The translations under genes were made by a program, and so were the position numbers. Source: Frankia sp. RB7 (lineage in GTDB: Bacteria; Pseudomonadota; Alphaproteobacteria; Rhizobiales; Xanthobacteraceae). Taken from it: a stretch of DNA of 38,587 nucleotides. Under the pieces are notes generated by a model. That model searched no databases. It was not told where the DNA came from and saw only the letters and a list, made by a program, of their open reading frames with translations. Position 1 is the first letter of the stretch. The number at the start of each line of letters is the position of its first letter. This document shows, in pieces, positions 21,615 through 30,550 of this stretch. Location: contig JAUEPE010000063.1 in the NCBI GenBank assembly GCA_030403585.1, positions 1-38,587 on the forward strand, given 5' to 3'.

Positions 21615-22973
21615 ATGATCTCAGCGAACAATTCCATTCCCGCGATTCGAGCGCGCGGCAAGGGCCATCAATTTCTCTTGTATGGCGATTCCTGTTCGGG
21701 CGTGCCGGGTGCACCGCACGAGAAGACCTTCGCCTCGGTCAACACGGTCGTTCAACGCCTCAGTCCGCAGCCTGAATTCATCCTCTTTCCGGGCGATGAA
21801 ATCATTGGACTGACGCCGGATCCGGACGCGCTGCGCGCGCAGTGGCGCTATTGGCTGGATACGGAAATGGCATGGCTCGACCGTGCGGCCATTCCGATGT
21901 GGCACACGACCGGCAATCACACGACCTACGATTTGATGAGCGAGGCGATGTTTCGCGAAGTGCTGGACCTGCCGGACAATGGGCCGCCGAGGCAGGCCGG
22001 TCTTTCCTACTTCGTGCGGCGCGGTGACCTCCTGATGGTGTTCGTCAACACGCTCTGGAGCGGCCTTGGCGGGGAGGGCCATGTCGAGCTCGCGTGGCTG
22101 GAAGCAACGCTCAGAGACCATGGCGATGCCCGGCATAAGCTCGTCCTCGGCCATCACCCGGTATTTCCCATCAACGGCTTTACAGGGACGTATCAGCGCG
22201 AGATCGGTCACGAATATGCTCGCCCGTTCTGGGACATCCTGGTGAACGAAAACGTGCTTGCCTATCTGTGCAGCCACATCCTCGCCTTCGACGCGCAGGC
22301 GCATCGCGGTGTCCTGCAGATCTGCACGGCGGGCGCGGGAACGGCCCACAGGATGCCGGAAGGCGTCGAGTATCTGCATTGTGTCCAGGCCGCGCTCGAC
22401 GAGGAAGGCCTGCGTTATCAGGTGCTCGATACCGACGGCGTCGTCAGGGAGAGGCTGGAATGGCCGCTACCCGATCCTGATCCCGTCGGGTGGAGAGAGC
22501 TGCCGCTCGGACATGTCGATGCGCCGTTCAGCGGACATGTGGAATCCGGACGCCGGATCGCACTGAGGCTGGTAGGGCAAAGTGCTGCGACCGACGTGGC
22601 GTCAGCCCAGACGATTTTGACGGCTTTCGCGCCCGGTTCGATCGCGCCGTTCTGGCTCGGACTCCGGGGACCGAAGCAAACCCTGACAGCCATCATTGGC
22701 CGTCAGCCGGGACGCAGTCCATCCTATTGGTTTGGACCTGATCTTTCAGCAGGCGAGGATTTCGATATTCGCGTCACGCTCTATCCGGATATGGGTCCCG
22801 GCGGCCTGCTGTATCGCCATCACGACTCCCCGCGTTGGTCATCCTTCAAATCCGCGTCGTCACAAGGGCTGGAGCAGCTTGCGTGGCCCCGGCATTGGGC
22901 CATCGGCCACGGACAAGGCGGCAGCGACGACCGTGCCTTCAGAGGAACTGCACTGAGATTGCTGATCGCGTGA
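21615..22973 (+). CDS. Calcineurin-like metallophosphoesterase with atypical metal site
   Basis: This 452-residue protein has a metallophosphoesterase core at about residues 18-290. Motifs are D25-S-C27 where D-x-H is usual, GD 60-61, GNH 100-102 (HTTGNHTTYD), GHHP 179-182 (LVLGHHPVFP) and SH 220-221 where G-H-x-H is usual. Two standard ligand positions are thus changed, so metal use may differ. A beta-rich C-terminal domain (about 290-452) follows (GHVESGRRIALRLVG...ILTAFAPGSIAPFWLGL). There is no signal peptide. The start at 21615 is the only ATG that fits; GGAAGG is just 2 bases upstream, an unusually tight spacing. Substrate unknown. Confidence 0.8.
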   Translation: MISANNSIPAIRARGKGHQFLLYGDSCSGVPGAPHEKTFASVNTVVQRLSPQPEFILFPGDEIIGLTPDPDALRAQWRYWLDTEMAWLDRAAIPMWHTTGNHTTYDLMSEAMFREVLDLPDNGPPRQAGLSYFVRRGDLLMVFVNTLWSGLGGEGHVELAWLEATLRDHGDARHKLVLGHHPVFPINGFTGTYQREIGHEYARPFWDILVNENVLAYLCSHILAFDAQAHRGVLQICTAGAGTAHRMPEGVEYLHCVQAALDEEGLRYQVLDTDGVVRERLEWPLPDPDPVGWRELPLGHVDAPFSGHVESGRRIALRLVGQSAATDVASAQTILTAFAPGSIAPFWLGLRGPKQTLTAIIGRQPGRSPSYWFGPDLSAGEDFDIRVTLYPDMGPGGLLYRHHDSPRWSSFKSASSQGLEQLAWPRHWAIGHGQGGSDDRAFRGTALRLLIA

Positions 22974-23000
22974 GCGGACCTGGAGAAATCGCCGGCTAGA

Positions 23001-23747
23001 TCAGCTCAAAATATCCTTCTGCATCTTGCCGCCGTAGAAATGGAAGAACGGCACCGGCGCGTCGTGGCGCAGCGGGCCGGTGGCAAGGCGGGTGTCGAGC
23101 TCGTTGAGCACATTCCGTGTCATCGGATGCAGATCGGCGAGCGGTTTTGATCCGAGCTCGACCCAGACCAGCTCGACCAGCTCCGCATCCGCATGGATCA
23201 CGCCCTCGACACGGTGCGTGATCGCGGACGCATCCGCCGTGAAGAAGCGGGTGTCGAACCGCTTGACGCGCCCGGGTGGGGTGATCGCGCGCGCGATGAG
23301 GAACAGGCTGGACGGATCGGGCAGCAGGCCCGCATCCGCGAACGGCTTCCAGGGGCCTTCGAGCCTGGCCTTGCCCTCAGACTTGCGCCCGAGGCAGAGG
23401 CCGGTTTCCTCGCAGGCCTCGCGAATCGCGGCAATCGCCAGCGATTTTGCACGCGAGGCCGGCGTCTTCGGGCTGCCCTTGGCGAGATTAGCTTCAAGCT
23501 CGGTGGTGATGGGGGCCGCGACCGGCACGCGATAATCGTCCTTGTCGACGCGGCCGCCGGGGAACACGAACTTTCCGGGCATGAACACCACCTTGTCGTG
23601 ACGCTTGCCGACCAGCACTTTTGGAACGGTGCCGCTGCGATCGACCAGAATCAGTGTCGCCGCATCCCGGGGACGGAAATAGGGATGGTGGTCGGCTTCC
23701 TTCTGATCGTGGACCTTCGCCTTTTCGTTCTGCGCAATATCCGTCAT
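23001..23747 (-). CDS. NUDIX hydrolase
   Basis: This 248-residue hydrolase cleaves nucleoside diphosphate linked compounds. The Nudix box is split by an insertion: FPGGRVDKDDY at 62-72 and AAIREACEETGLCLG at 106-120 (R109, E110, E113, E114), with about 35 residues between (VAAPITTELEANLAKGSPKTPASRAKS). This insertion type is known in larger Nudix proteins of the CoA/NADH-type clade; substrate is not evident. It is the last gene of the topA-rnr-DUF983-NUDIX run and lies 32 bases after the DUF983 gene. The ATG at 23747 follows GGTGAGGAC. In other Rhizobiales the same four genes are neighbours, which suggests a linked function in nucleic acid housekeeping. Confidence 0.88.
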   Translation of the reverse strand: MTDIAQNEKAKVHDQKEADHHPYFRPRDAATLILVDRSGTVPKVLVGKRHDKVVFMPGKFVFPGGRVDKDDYRVPVAAPITTELEANLAKGSPKTPASRAKSLAIAAIREACEETGLCLGRKSEGKARLEGPWKPFADAGLLPDPSSLFLIARAITPPGRVKRFDTRFFTADASAITHRVEGVIHADAELVELVWVELGSKPLADLHPMTRNVLNELDTRLATGPLRHDAPVPFFHFYGGKMQKDILS

Positions 23748-23779
23748 GTCCTCACCCAAACCGCTTTTGTTTATTTTGC

Positions 23780-24220
23780 TTACACCGGCGGAATACCATC
23801 CGGCGGGTTGTCGTCAAAGCCGTGCATGCGCAGAGCCCATTGCAAGCCGACCACAGCTCCCTTCACCGGCTGCAACAGCCCGAGCGAGGCAAAGAGGGTG
23901 AAGGGCAGATAGGCCGCAAAGGTCAGCCAGCCCGGCGTGGTATAATTGGTCTCGATCCACAAAATGGTCGGCACGGTGATGTGGCCGACGATGACGATCA
24001 CGAGATAGGCGGGCAAATCGTCGGCGCGGTGCGGCGTGAAGTCGAGGCCGCACTTTGCGCAATTGTCCGCCGTCTTCAGGAAGGCGCGGAACAGGTTTCC
24101 CTGGCCGCAGCGCGGGCAGCGGCCGCGAAGGCCGCGTCTCATCGCAGCCCAGACATCGCGCTTCTCGACGAGGCCGGTCTCGCGTGTCCAGATCTTTGGG
24201 GCTGCGCTCATGGTCACCAT
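23780..24220 (-). CDS. DUF983 family membrane protein with zinc-ribbon cysteines
   Basis: This 146-residue protein has a CPRCGQGNLFRAFLKTADNCAKCG segment (about residues 35-58), four cysteines in two CxxC pairs able to bind zinc. Two or three membrane spans follow (AYLVIVIVGHITVPTILWIE and FAAYLPFTLFASLGLLQPVKGAVVGLQWALRM). DUF983 has no established function. It overlaps the rnr stop (24214-24216) whichever of the two close ATGs (24220 or 24211) is used; the upstream one has GAAGG before it. Its order after rnr is conserved in many Alphaproteobacteria. Confidence 0.9.
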   Translation of the reverse strand: MVTMSAAPKIWTRETGLVEKRDVWAAMRRGLRGRCPRCGQGNLFRAFLKTADNCAKCGLDFTPHRADDLPAYLVIVIVGHITVPTILWIETNYTTPGWLTFAAYLPFTLFASLGLLQPVKGAVVGLQWALRMHGFDDNPPDGIPPV

Positions 24221-26571
24221 GCCTTGCCCTTCTGTCCCCCGCCTTTCCCCTTGTTCTTGCCTTTGCCCTTCTTCGCTTTGCCGGATTTTGGCTTCGGCGG
24301 CTTGTGTTTTCTGTCCGGACTGCGTCCGGGCTGCGCCTTGAAAGAGGGGCGGCGTTGCGGACCGGATTGCCTGCGCTCGCGCGGCGCGGTCTCGCTGGAT
24401 GACGACAGTAGCTCAAAACGCAGCGCGCCCGCGATGGGGGCTGCCTCGATCAGGCGGACGTCAACGACATCGCCAAGCTGGTACATGGTGCGGCTGCGCG
24501 TGCCGACCAGCGCGTGGCGGCCTTCGTCATAGTTGAAATATTCCGTGCCGAGGGACCGGATCGGGATCAATCCGTCGGCGCCAGTTTCAGCGAGTTTGAC
24601 AAAGAGCCCGGCGCGCGTGACGCCGGAGACGCGGCCCTGGAAACTCGCACCGATGCGATCAGCCAGGTGATGAGCAATAAGCCGGTCGACGGTCTCGCGC
24701 TCGGCCTTCATCGCGCGCCGTTCGGTCAGCGAAATATGCGCGGCGACCTCACTGAGGCTTTCCGCCGTCTCGCTGTCGGGCAGGGCGCCTTCGCCAAGCC
24801 CGAGCGCGCGGACCAGCGCGCGATGCACGACCAGATCGGCATAGCGGCGGATCGGCGAGGTGAAATGCGCGTAGCGGCGCAAATTGAGGCCGAAATGACC
24901 GTAATTCTCCGAGGAGTATTCGGCTTGCGCCTGCGCGCGCAGCACGACCTCGCTCACCAGCGGGAAATGGTCATGGCCTTCGAGCTGCGCCAGCACGCGG
25001 TTGAACAGAGCAGGGCGCAACGCGCCGCCTTTCGCGAAGGGGACGTCGAGTGTCTTCAGAAATTCCTGGAGCGCGTGGACCTTTTCCAGCGTCGGCTCGT
25101 CATGCACGCGGTAGATCAGCGGGAGCGATTTCTTCTCCAGCATCTCGGCCGCCGCGACGTTGGCGAGGATCATGAACTCCTCGATCAGCTTGTGCGCATC
25201 GAGCCTCTGGGGAATGACGACACGATCGACGGTGCCATCGCTCTTCAGGAGGATCTTGCGCTCGGGCAGATCGAGATTGAGCGGATCGCGCTCGTCGCGG
25301 GCGTGCTTGACGCAGGCATAAGCCGCGTAGAGCGGCTTGAGGATCGGATCGAGCAGGGGCCCGGTGGTGTCGTCAGGCCTTCCATCGATCGCGGCCTGCG
25401 CCTGCGCGTAGCTCAACTTGGCGGCCGAGCGCATCAGGATGCGATGGAATGAGTGCGAACGCTTGCGGCCGTCAGGCGCAATGATCATGCGCACCGCGAG
25501 CGCGCCGCGCGGCTCGCCCGGCACCAGCGAGCAGAGATTGTTGGAGATCCGCTCGGGCAGCATCGGTACGACGCGGTCGGGAAAGTAGACCGAGTTGCCG
25601 CGGTCGAGCGCAGCGCGGTCGAGCGCGGTGCCCGGCTGCACGTAGAAGCTCACATCCGCAATGGCGACGTCGACGATGAAGCCGCCTCTGTTGTTCGGAT
25701 CGGGATCCGCTTGCGCATGCACCGCGTCGTCGTGATCCTTGGCGTCCGGCGGATCGATGGTGACGAGCGGGACGTCGCGCCAGTCCTCGCGCCCTTTCAG
25801 GTTTGCGGGCTCTGCGGCTTCAGCCTCGCGCTCGGCGGCGGAGGCGAATTGCAGGGGGATATCGTGGGCGTAGATTGCGATCAGGCTGATCGCCTTCTCC
25901 GACTTGACCGAGCCGAGCTTCTCCTTGACCCGGCCTGAGGCCAGCCCAAAGCTGCGCGTGCGGACGATGTCGACGCTGACGAGGTCGCCGTCCTGCGCGC
26001 CGTGCGCGTCAGCCGCGGCGATGTTCAGCTCGCGGTCGGCGGACTTCTTGTCGACCGGGATCAGCCGTCCGCCGCCTTCGGGCAAGCTGCGGAAAACGCC
26101 GAGGATGCGGCTCTTGGTCTTGTCGAAGACCTTGATGATGTGACCGCGATATGCCGGACCTTCGCTCTCGTTGCTCGGTTCGACCCGCAGCAGCACGCGG
26201 TCGCCGACGCCGGCGGTCGTGCCAGGCTTTGGCCGGCGCGGCATTGCGATCAGGATTTTTGGCGGCTCGCCGCTCTCGACCTCGTCCCATTCGGTGGGGG
26301 AGGCGATCAGCTCGCCGTCAGAATCGCGGCCGGTGATGTCGGCGACCAGCGTCGTCGGCAGGCTGTCGGGCTCTGAGACCGTGTGGCGTTTATTCTTGAT
26401 GGTGCCGTCGTCGGCGAGCTCGCGCAGCAGGCGCTTGAGCTCGATGCGATCGGCGTTCTTCAGGCCGAACTCGCGCGCAATCTCGCGGGTCCCGACCTTT
26501 CCTGGATGTGCCTTGATGAAGGCGACGATGGCGCTCCGCTCGGGAAAGCCATGGTCATTCTTGCGTTTCAC
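24214..26571 (-). CDS. rnr: Ribonuclease R
   Basis: This 785-residue 3'-5' exoribonuclease degrades structured RNA. Domains are an N-terminal winged helix (about 1-70), two cold-shock OB folds (about 80-230), the RNB catalytic domain (about 255-590) and an S1 domain (about 640-725). The catalytic acidic cluster is VTIDPPDAKDHDDAVHA; later RNB landmarks are RIPQRLDAHKLIEEFMI and HFTSPIRRYADLVVHR. The C-terminus ends in a Lys/Gly-rich tail (KPKSGKAKKGKGKNKGKGGG). The length fits the family. It starts 8 bases after the topA stop and overlaps the DUF983 start. Confidence 0.96.
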   Translation of the reverse strand: MKRKNDHGFPERSAIVAFIKAHPGKVGTREIAREFGLKNADRIELKRLLRELADDGTIKNKRHTVSEPDSLPTTLVADITGRDSDGELIASPTEWDEVESGEPPKILIAMPRRPKPGTTAGVGDRVLLRVEPSNESEGPAYRGHIIKVFDKTKSRILGVFRSLPEGGGRLIPVDKKSADRELNIAAADAHGAQDGDLVSVDIVRTRSFGLASGRVKEKLGSVKSEKAISLIAIYAHDIPLQFASAAEREAEAAEPANLKGREDWRDVPLVTIDPPDAKDHDDAVHAQADPDPNNRGGFIVDVAIADVSFYVQPGTALDRAALDRGNSVYFPDRVVPMLPERISNNLCSLVPGEPRGALAVRMIIAPDGRKRSHSFHRILMRSAAKLSYAQAQAAIDGRPDDTTGPLLDPILKPLYAAYACVKHARDERDPLNLDLPERKILLKSDGTVDRVVIPQRLDAHKLIEEFMILANVAAAEMLEKKSLPLIYRVHDEPTLEKVHALQEFLKTLDVPFAKGGALRPALFNRVLAQLEGHDHFPLVSEVVLRAQAQAEYSSENYGHFGLNLRRYAHFTSPIRRYADLVVHRALVRALGLGEGALPDSETAESLSEVAAHISLTERRAMKAERETVDRLIAHHLADRIGASFQGRVSGVTRAGLFVKLAETGADGLIPIRSLGTEYFNYDEGRHALVGTRSRTMYQLGDVVDVRLIEAAPIAGALRFELLSSSSETAPRERRQSGPQRRPSFKAQPGRSPDRKHKPPKPKSGKAKKGKGKNKGKGGGQKGKAW

Positions 26572-26579
26572 TTAACCTC

Positions 26580-29333
26580 TTAAGTCGTGCCGGCACTCTT
26601 CTTGGCCGGAGCTTTGGTCGCGGCTGCCTTGGTCGGCGACGTCTTGACTGCTGAAGTCTTGGCCGTCGACGCCACGCCTGCGCGCGCCTTGCTGGTGGAT
26701 TCGGATTTGGTTTTGGCCGCTTTCTTCGCGGCCGGTTTCTTCTTCGGTGCAGCTTCGCCGTCTGTGGCGCTTGCCGTAGCCTTCTTGGCCTTGGCCGGCT
26801 TCGCCGCCTTCTTGGGCTTCTTGCCGCCGCCCTTGGCCGCGCGCTCGTCGATCAGTGCGATCGCCTGCGGCAGCGTCACCGTGTCCTTTTCGAACTCGGC
26901 CGGGATCGTCGCGTTGACGCCGCCGGCGGTGACATAGGCGCCGTAGCGGCCGCTCTTCACGGTGACTGTGCCGAGCGTCGGATGGTCGCCGATCGCCTTG
27001 CCGGGATCGGCGCCGAAGCGCCTGCTCGGGCCCTTGGCGATCTTTTCCGCGATCAGCGTCACGGCGCGGTTGATGCCGATGTCGAAGACTTCGTCGCCGG
27101 CCTCCAGGCTGGCATAGGTCTTCTCGTGCTTCACGAACGGCCCAAAACGGCCGAGGCCAGCGGTGATCGGCTCGCCGGTCTCCGGATGCTTGCCGATCTC
27201 GCGCGGCAGCGACAGCAGCTTGAGCGCAAGCTCGAGCTCGACATCGCCGGGCGAGGTGCCCTTCGGAATGCCTGCGCGCTTCGGCTTCTCGCCTTCCTCA
27301 TAGTCCTTCTGCTCGCCGAGCTGGATGTAGGGGCCAAAGCGGCCGGCCTTGACCCAGACATCGCGACCCGTGTCGGGGTCCTGTCCCAGCGAACGATCGG
27401 CGGTGGCTTCGCCGTCGGCGGCGAGCTGACGGGTGTAGCGGCATTCCGGATAGTTCGAGCAACCGACAAAGGCGCCGAACTTGCCGGCCTTGAGGTTCAG
27501 CCGGCCGTTGCCGCAACTCGGGCACTGCCTGATATCGCCGCCATCGGTGCGCGGCGGATAGATGTGCTGGCCCAGCATGTCGTCTAGCACGTCGAGCACC
27601 TGGGCGACGCGCAGATCCTTGATCTCGTCGACGGCGCCGATGAATCCGGTCCAGAAATCCTTCAGCACCTGCTGCCAGGAGATCTCGTTGTTGGAGATGC
27701 GGTCGAGCTGCTCCTCCAGATTGGCGGTGAAATCGTATTCGACGTAGCGGGCAAAGAAGCTTTCGAGGAACGCGACCACGACGCGGCCCTTGTCCTCGCC
27801 ATGCAGGCGCTTCTTCTCCAGCTTGACGTAGCCGCGATCCTTCAGCACCTGGAGGATCGAGGCATAGGTCGAGGGCCGGCCGATGCCGAGCTCTTCCATG
27901 CGCTTGACCAGCGATGCTTCCGAGAAGCGCGGCGGCGGCTCGGTGAAATGCTGGGTGACAGATAGCGACTGGCGCTTGAGCGCGTCGTTCGGGCTCATCG
28001 CGGGCAGGCGGCGGGAGTCCTCGTCCTCCTCGTCGTCGCGGCCTTCCTGATAAAGGGCGAGGAAGCCGTCGAACTTGATGACCTGGCCGGTGGCGCGCAG
28101 ATCCAGCGTGCGGCCGCCTGCCTTCGCCGTGATGTCGACGGTGGTGCGCTCGAGCTCGGCCGATTCCATCTGGCTCGCGATGGTGCGCTTCCAGATCAGC
28201 TCATAGAGCCGCGCCTGATCGGAATCGAGCTTGCGGCTCATGCTGTCGGGGCGGCGCGACATGTCGGTCGGGCGGATCGCTTCGTGCGCTTCCTGGGCGT
28301 TCTTGGCCTTGGCCTGGTACTGGCGCGGGGCGTCCGGCACGTAGGCGTTGCCGTAATCCTCGCCGATCACCCTGCGCGCCTGGGTGATTGCGGATGGATC
28401 GATCTGCACGCCGTCGGTACGCATATAAGTAATGAGTCCGGTGGTCTCGCCGCCGATGTCGATGCCTTCATAAAGACGCTGCGCGATGCGCATCGTGTGC
28501 GCGGGCGCAAAGCCGTATTTGCGGCTGGCTTCCTGCTGCAAGGTCGAGGTCGTGAAGGGCGCCTGCGGATTGCGGCGTGCGGGCTTTGCATCCACCGAGG
28601 TCACGGCGTAGGCGGCTGTCTCCAGCGCCTTCTTGAAATCTTCGGCTTCCGCGCCAGTGCCGATGTCGAGACGCTGGATCTTCTTGCCGTCGGCGCCGAC
28701 GAGACGCGCTTCGAAGGCATCGCCGCGCGGCGTCAACAGGGTCGCGATCAGCGACCAATATTCGCGTGCAACGAATTTTTCGATCTCGAGCTCGCGGTCG
28801 CAGACCAGCCGCAGCGCCACCGACTGGACACGGCCGGCCGAGCGGGCGCCCGGCAGCTTGCGCCACAGCACGGGGGAGAGGGTGAAGCCGACCAGATAGT
28901 CGAGCGCGCGGCGCGCCATATAGGCGTCGACCAGCGCGCCGTCGATCTGGCGCGGATGCTTCATCGCGTCGGTGACCGCCTGCTTGGTGATGGCGTTGAA
29001 CACCACGCGCTCGATCTTGTGGTCCTTCAGCGCGCGCTTTTCTTTCAACACCTCCAGCACATGCCAGGAGATGGCCTCGCCCTCGCGATCAGGGTCGGTC
29101 GCCAGAATCAGGCGGTCGGCGCCCTTCAGGGATTTGGCGATGTCGTTGAGCCGGCCGGCCGCCTTGGGGTCGATCTCCCAGATCATCTTGAAATTGGCGT
29201 CGGGATCGACGGAACCGTTCTTTGCCGGCAAGTCGCGGACATGGCCGAACGAGGCCAGAACCTCGTAGGACGAGCCCAAATACTTGTTGATCGTCTTGGC
29301 TTTCGCCGGCGACTCCACAATGACGATATTCAT
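26580..29333 (-). CDS. topA: DNA topoisomerase I
   Basis: This 917-residue type IA topoisomerase relaxes negative supercoils. The Toprim domain starts at the N-terminus (MNIVIVESPAKAKTINKYLG) and includes LILATDPDREGEAISWHV. The active-site Tyr is Y303 in GLITYMRTDG. C-terminally there is one zinc-finger segment (CPSCGNGRLNLKAGKFGAFVGCSNYPEC), then TopA-C repeats (GRFGPYIQLGE, GRFGPFVKHE, GRYGAYVTAGG) and a Lys/Ala/Thr-rich tail of about 90 residues. The ATG at 29333 starts at the expected MNIVIVESP. An upstream extension of 126 codons is not part of the protein. It heads the topA-rnr run. Confidence 0.97.
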   Translation of the reverse strand: MNIVIVESPAKAKTINKYLGSSYEVLASFGHVRDLPAKNGSVDPDANFKMIWEIDPKAAGRLNDIAKSLKGADRLILATDPDREGEAISWHVLEVLKEKRALKDHKIERVVFNAITKQAVTDAMKHPRQIDGALVDAYMARRALDYLVGFTLSPVLWRKLPGARSAGRVQSVALRLVCDRELEIEKFVAREYWSLIATLLTPRGDAFEARLVGADGKKIQRLDIGTGAEAEDFKKALETAAYAVTSVDAKPARRNPQAPFTTSTLQQEASRKYGFAPAHTMRIAQRLYEGIDIGGETTGLITYMRTDGVQIDPSAITQARRVIGEDYGNAYVPDAPRQYQAKAKNAQEAHEAIRPTDMSRRPDSMSRKLDSDQARLYELIWKRTIASQMESAELERTTVDITAKAGGRTLDLRATGQVIKFDGFLALYQEGRDDEEDEDSRRLPAMSPNDALKRQSLSVTQHFTEPPPRFSEASLVKRMEELGIGRPSTYASILQVLKDRGYVKLEKKRLHGEDKGRVVVAFLESFFARYVEYDFTANLEEQLDRISNNEISWQQVLKDFWTGFIGAVDEIKDLRVAQVLDVLDDMLGQHIYPPRTDGGDIRQCPSCGNGRLNLKAGKFGAFVGCSNYPECRYTRQLAADGEATADRSLGQDPDTGRDVWVKAGRFGPYIQLGEQKDYEEGEKPKRAGIPKGTSPGDVELELALKLLSLPREIGKHPETGEPITAGLGRFGPFVKHEKTYASLEAGDEVFDIGINRAVTLIAEKIAKGPSRRFGADPGKAIGDHPTLGTVTVKSGRYGAYVTAGGVNATIPAEFEKDTVTLPQAIALIDERAAKGGGKKPKKAAKPAKAKKATASATDGEAAPKKKPAAKKAAKTKSESTSKARAGVASTAKTSAVKTSPTKAAATKAPAKKSAGTT

Positions 29334-29559
29334 GTAGTTCCAGTAACTTACGGGGAAATATGGGGCCGAAATCGACGAGATTCGGGTCGGCCCTTTCGAC
29401 CCGAACATGGGTGGTGAGGCCCTCGCTGTCAAATCGAAGGGTGTTGAAAGCCCGCGAAATGGGAAAAGTTTCATATCGAGAAAGTTGCGAAATACCACCT
29501 TGGAGTTGTGGCCGGTGTCGGCGTAATGTTTCCGCGGGGCATGGATTCGGGTGGGGCTG

Positions 29560-29799
29560 GTGACAAAGCCAGGAAAGAAACGGGCGCGCGCCGTAACAGG
29601 CGCGCGGGGAGGCTCGCGCAACGACGAACCGGGAGAGGGCGGGGTCGATGAAGCCGTGGGCTTCATCGCCGAGCAGGTGGGCGCCTTGCGCAAGCTCGCC
29701 GAGCGGCACAAGCTCGACGTGCTGCATTATCTCCTGGGGATGACCAAGCTCGAGGCCGACGAGCATTTGCGGCTGCGGAGCAAGCGGAAGCTGTCGTGA
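29560..29799 (+). CDS. Small hypothetical protein divergent from topA
   Basis: The GTG at 29560 gives a 79-residue protein with a basic N-terminus (VTKPGKKRARAVTGARGG) and a helical second half (AVGFIAEQVGALRKLAERHKLDVLHYLLGMTKLEADEHL). I recall similar small proteins in Bradyrhizobium but no function. GGTGGGG lies just upstream of this GTG; an earlier GTG at 29551 is possible. It is divergent from topA, with 226 bases between starts that should contain both promoters. The second half is strongly helical and probably forms a helical hairpin. Confidence 0.6.
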   Translation: MTKPGKKRARAVTGARGGSRNDEPGEGGVDEAVGFIAEQVGALRKLAERHKLDVLHYLLGMTKLEADEHLRLRSKRKLS

Positions 29800-29850
29800 G
29801 GGTTGGCGGCGGCGACGATGCGAGAGTGGGGTACGCTGCTATTCGATCCG

Positions 29851-29910
29851 TCATCCTGAGGTGCGAAGAGCGCAGTGCGTCAGCACTGTGCTCATAGCCT
29901 CGAAGGATGA
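29851..29910 (+). repeat. Structured repeat, copy C
   Basis: Reads TCATCCTGAGGTGCGAAGAG to GCCTCGAAGGATGA with outer arms TCATCCT/AGGATGA and a different inner hairpin (GAGCGCAGTGC-GTC-AGCACTGTGCTC). Same orientation as copy A. Confidence 0.8.
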
Positions 29911-29934
29911 ACGGCCGAGATGCAGCCGGGCCGT

Positions 29935-29978
29935 CGCCCTTCGAGGCTCGCCGAAGAGGCGAGCACCTCAGGGTGACG
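29935..29978 (-). repeat. Structured repeat, copy D (shorter, inverted relative to C)
   Basis: CGCCCTTCGAGGCTCGCC...GGCGAGCACCTCAGGGTGAC. Compared with A-C the outer pair CCT/AGG has become CCCT/AGGG, with the matching change on both arms, and the inner stem is GCTCGCC-GAAGA-GGCGAGC. It lies 24 bases after copy C, forming an inverted pair with nothing between. Confidence 0.7.
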
Positions 29979-30029
29979 GAGAGATATCTGCGCTCGCAAT
30001 GGCGGGTGTGGTGGCGCTGTGCGCCGTTA

Positions 30030-30497
30030 TCAAGCCGACCGCCGCCGTGGCGCCGACCGCGGTTTCAGGGTGATATCGGCCAGGCTAAGCAACCGTCCAT
30101 CCTCGGCGTGCAGCTCGAGCTTCTTCACCGGGCGGCCTTTCGCGCGATCGATCATGATGGTGTCGATCTCCTCAGGCGTATCGTCGAACTCCTCACTCCA
30201 TTGCCGGAGCGCGACCAAAATCGGGAAGAGGCCGCGTCCCTTCGGCGTCAGCACATATTCCTGGTAGGCGCTGCCGTCGGAGGCGGGGACCATCGCCAGA
30301 ATGCCATGGTCGAGCATGGATCGCAGCCGCGCCGACAGGATGTTCTTGGCCATGCCGAGCTTGCTCTGAAACTCGCCGAAGCGCCGCAGGCCGAGCATCG
30401 CTTCGCGGATGATCAGGAGCGTCCACCAGTCCCCAATTGCCTCCAGCGATCGCGCGACCGGGCAACCGTCGCCCTCAAAGCTTGTCCGTTTCACCAT
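30030..30497 (-). CDS. HxlR-family transcriptional regulator (SDR-linked)
   Basis: This 155-residue winged-helix regulator of the HxlR type starts MVKRTSFEGDGCPVARSLEA and continues IGDWWTLLIIREAMLGLRRFGEFQSKLGMAKNILSARLRSMLDHGIL. The conserved Cys before the helix (C12 in GCPVARSLEAIGDWW) is the residue by which related HxlR proteins (YodB, CatR, HypR) sense quinones, aldehydes or oxidants. The C-terminal part is longer than in minimal HxlR proteins, with a tail to 155. It is divergent from the SDR at 30619; the 121-base gap holds two direct repeats and a palindrome (30551-30606). It probably represses the SDR gene. Confidence 0.92.
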   Translation of the reverse strand: MVKRTSFEGDGCPVARSLEAIGDWWTLLIIREAMLGLRRFGEFQSKLGMAKNILSARLRSMLDHGILAMVPASDGSAYQEYVLTPKGRGLFPILVALRQWSEEFDDTPEEIDTIMIDRAKGRPVKKLELHAEDGRLLSLADITLKPRSAPRRRSA

Positions 30498-30550
30498 CGT
30501 CCTCGTCCTGTCGCGGTCGCCCGATTTCGACGCCGATCACGCGCTTGTGT

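Noticed and set aside
29334..29711. 126-codon upstream extension of topA
   Set aside because: The family start MNIVIVESPAKAKT lies at 29333; the extension has no homology pattern and would overlap the divergent 29560-29799 gene.
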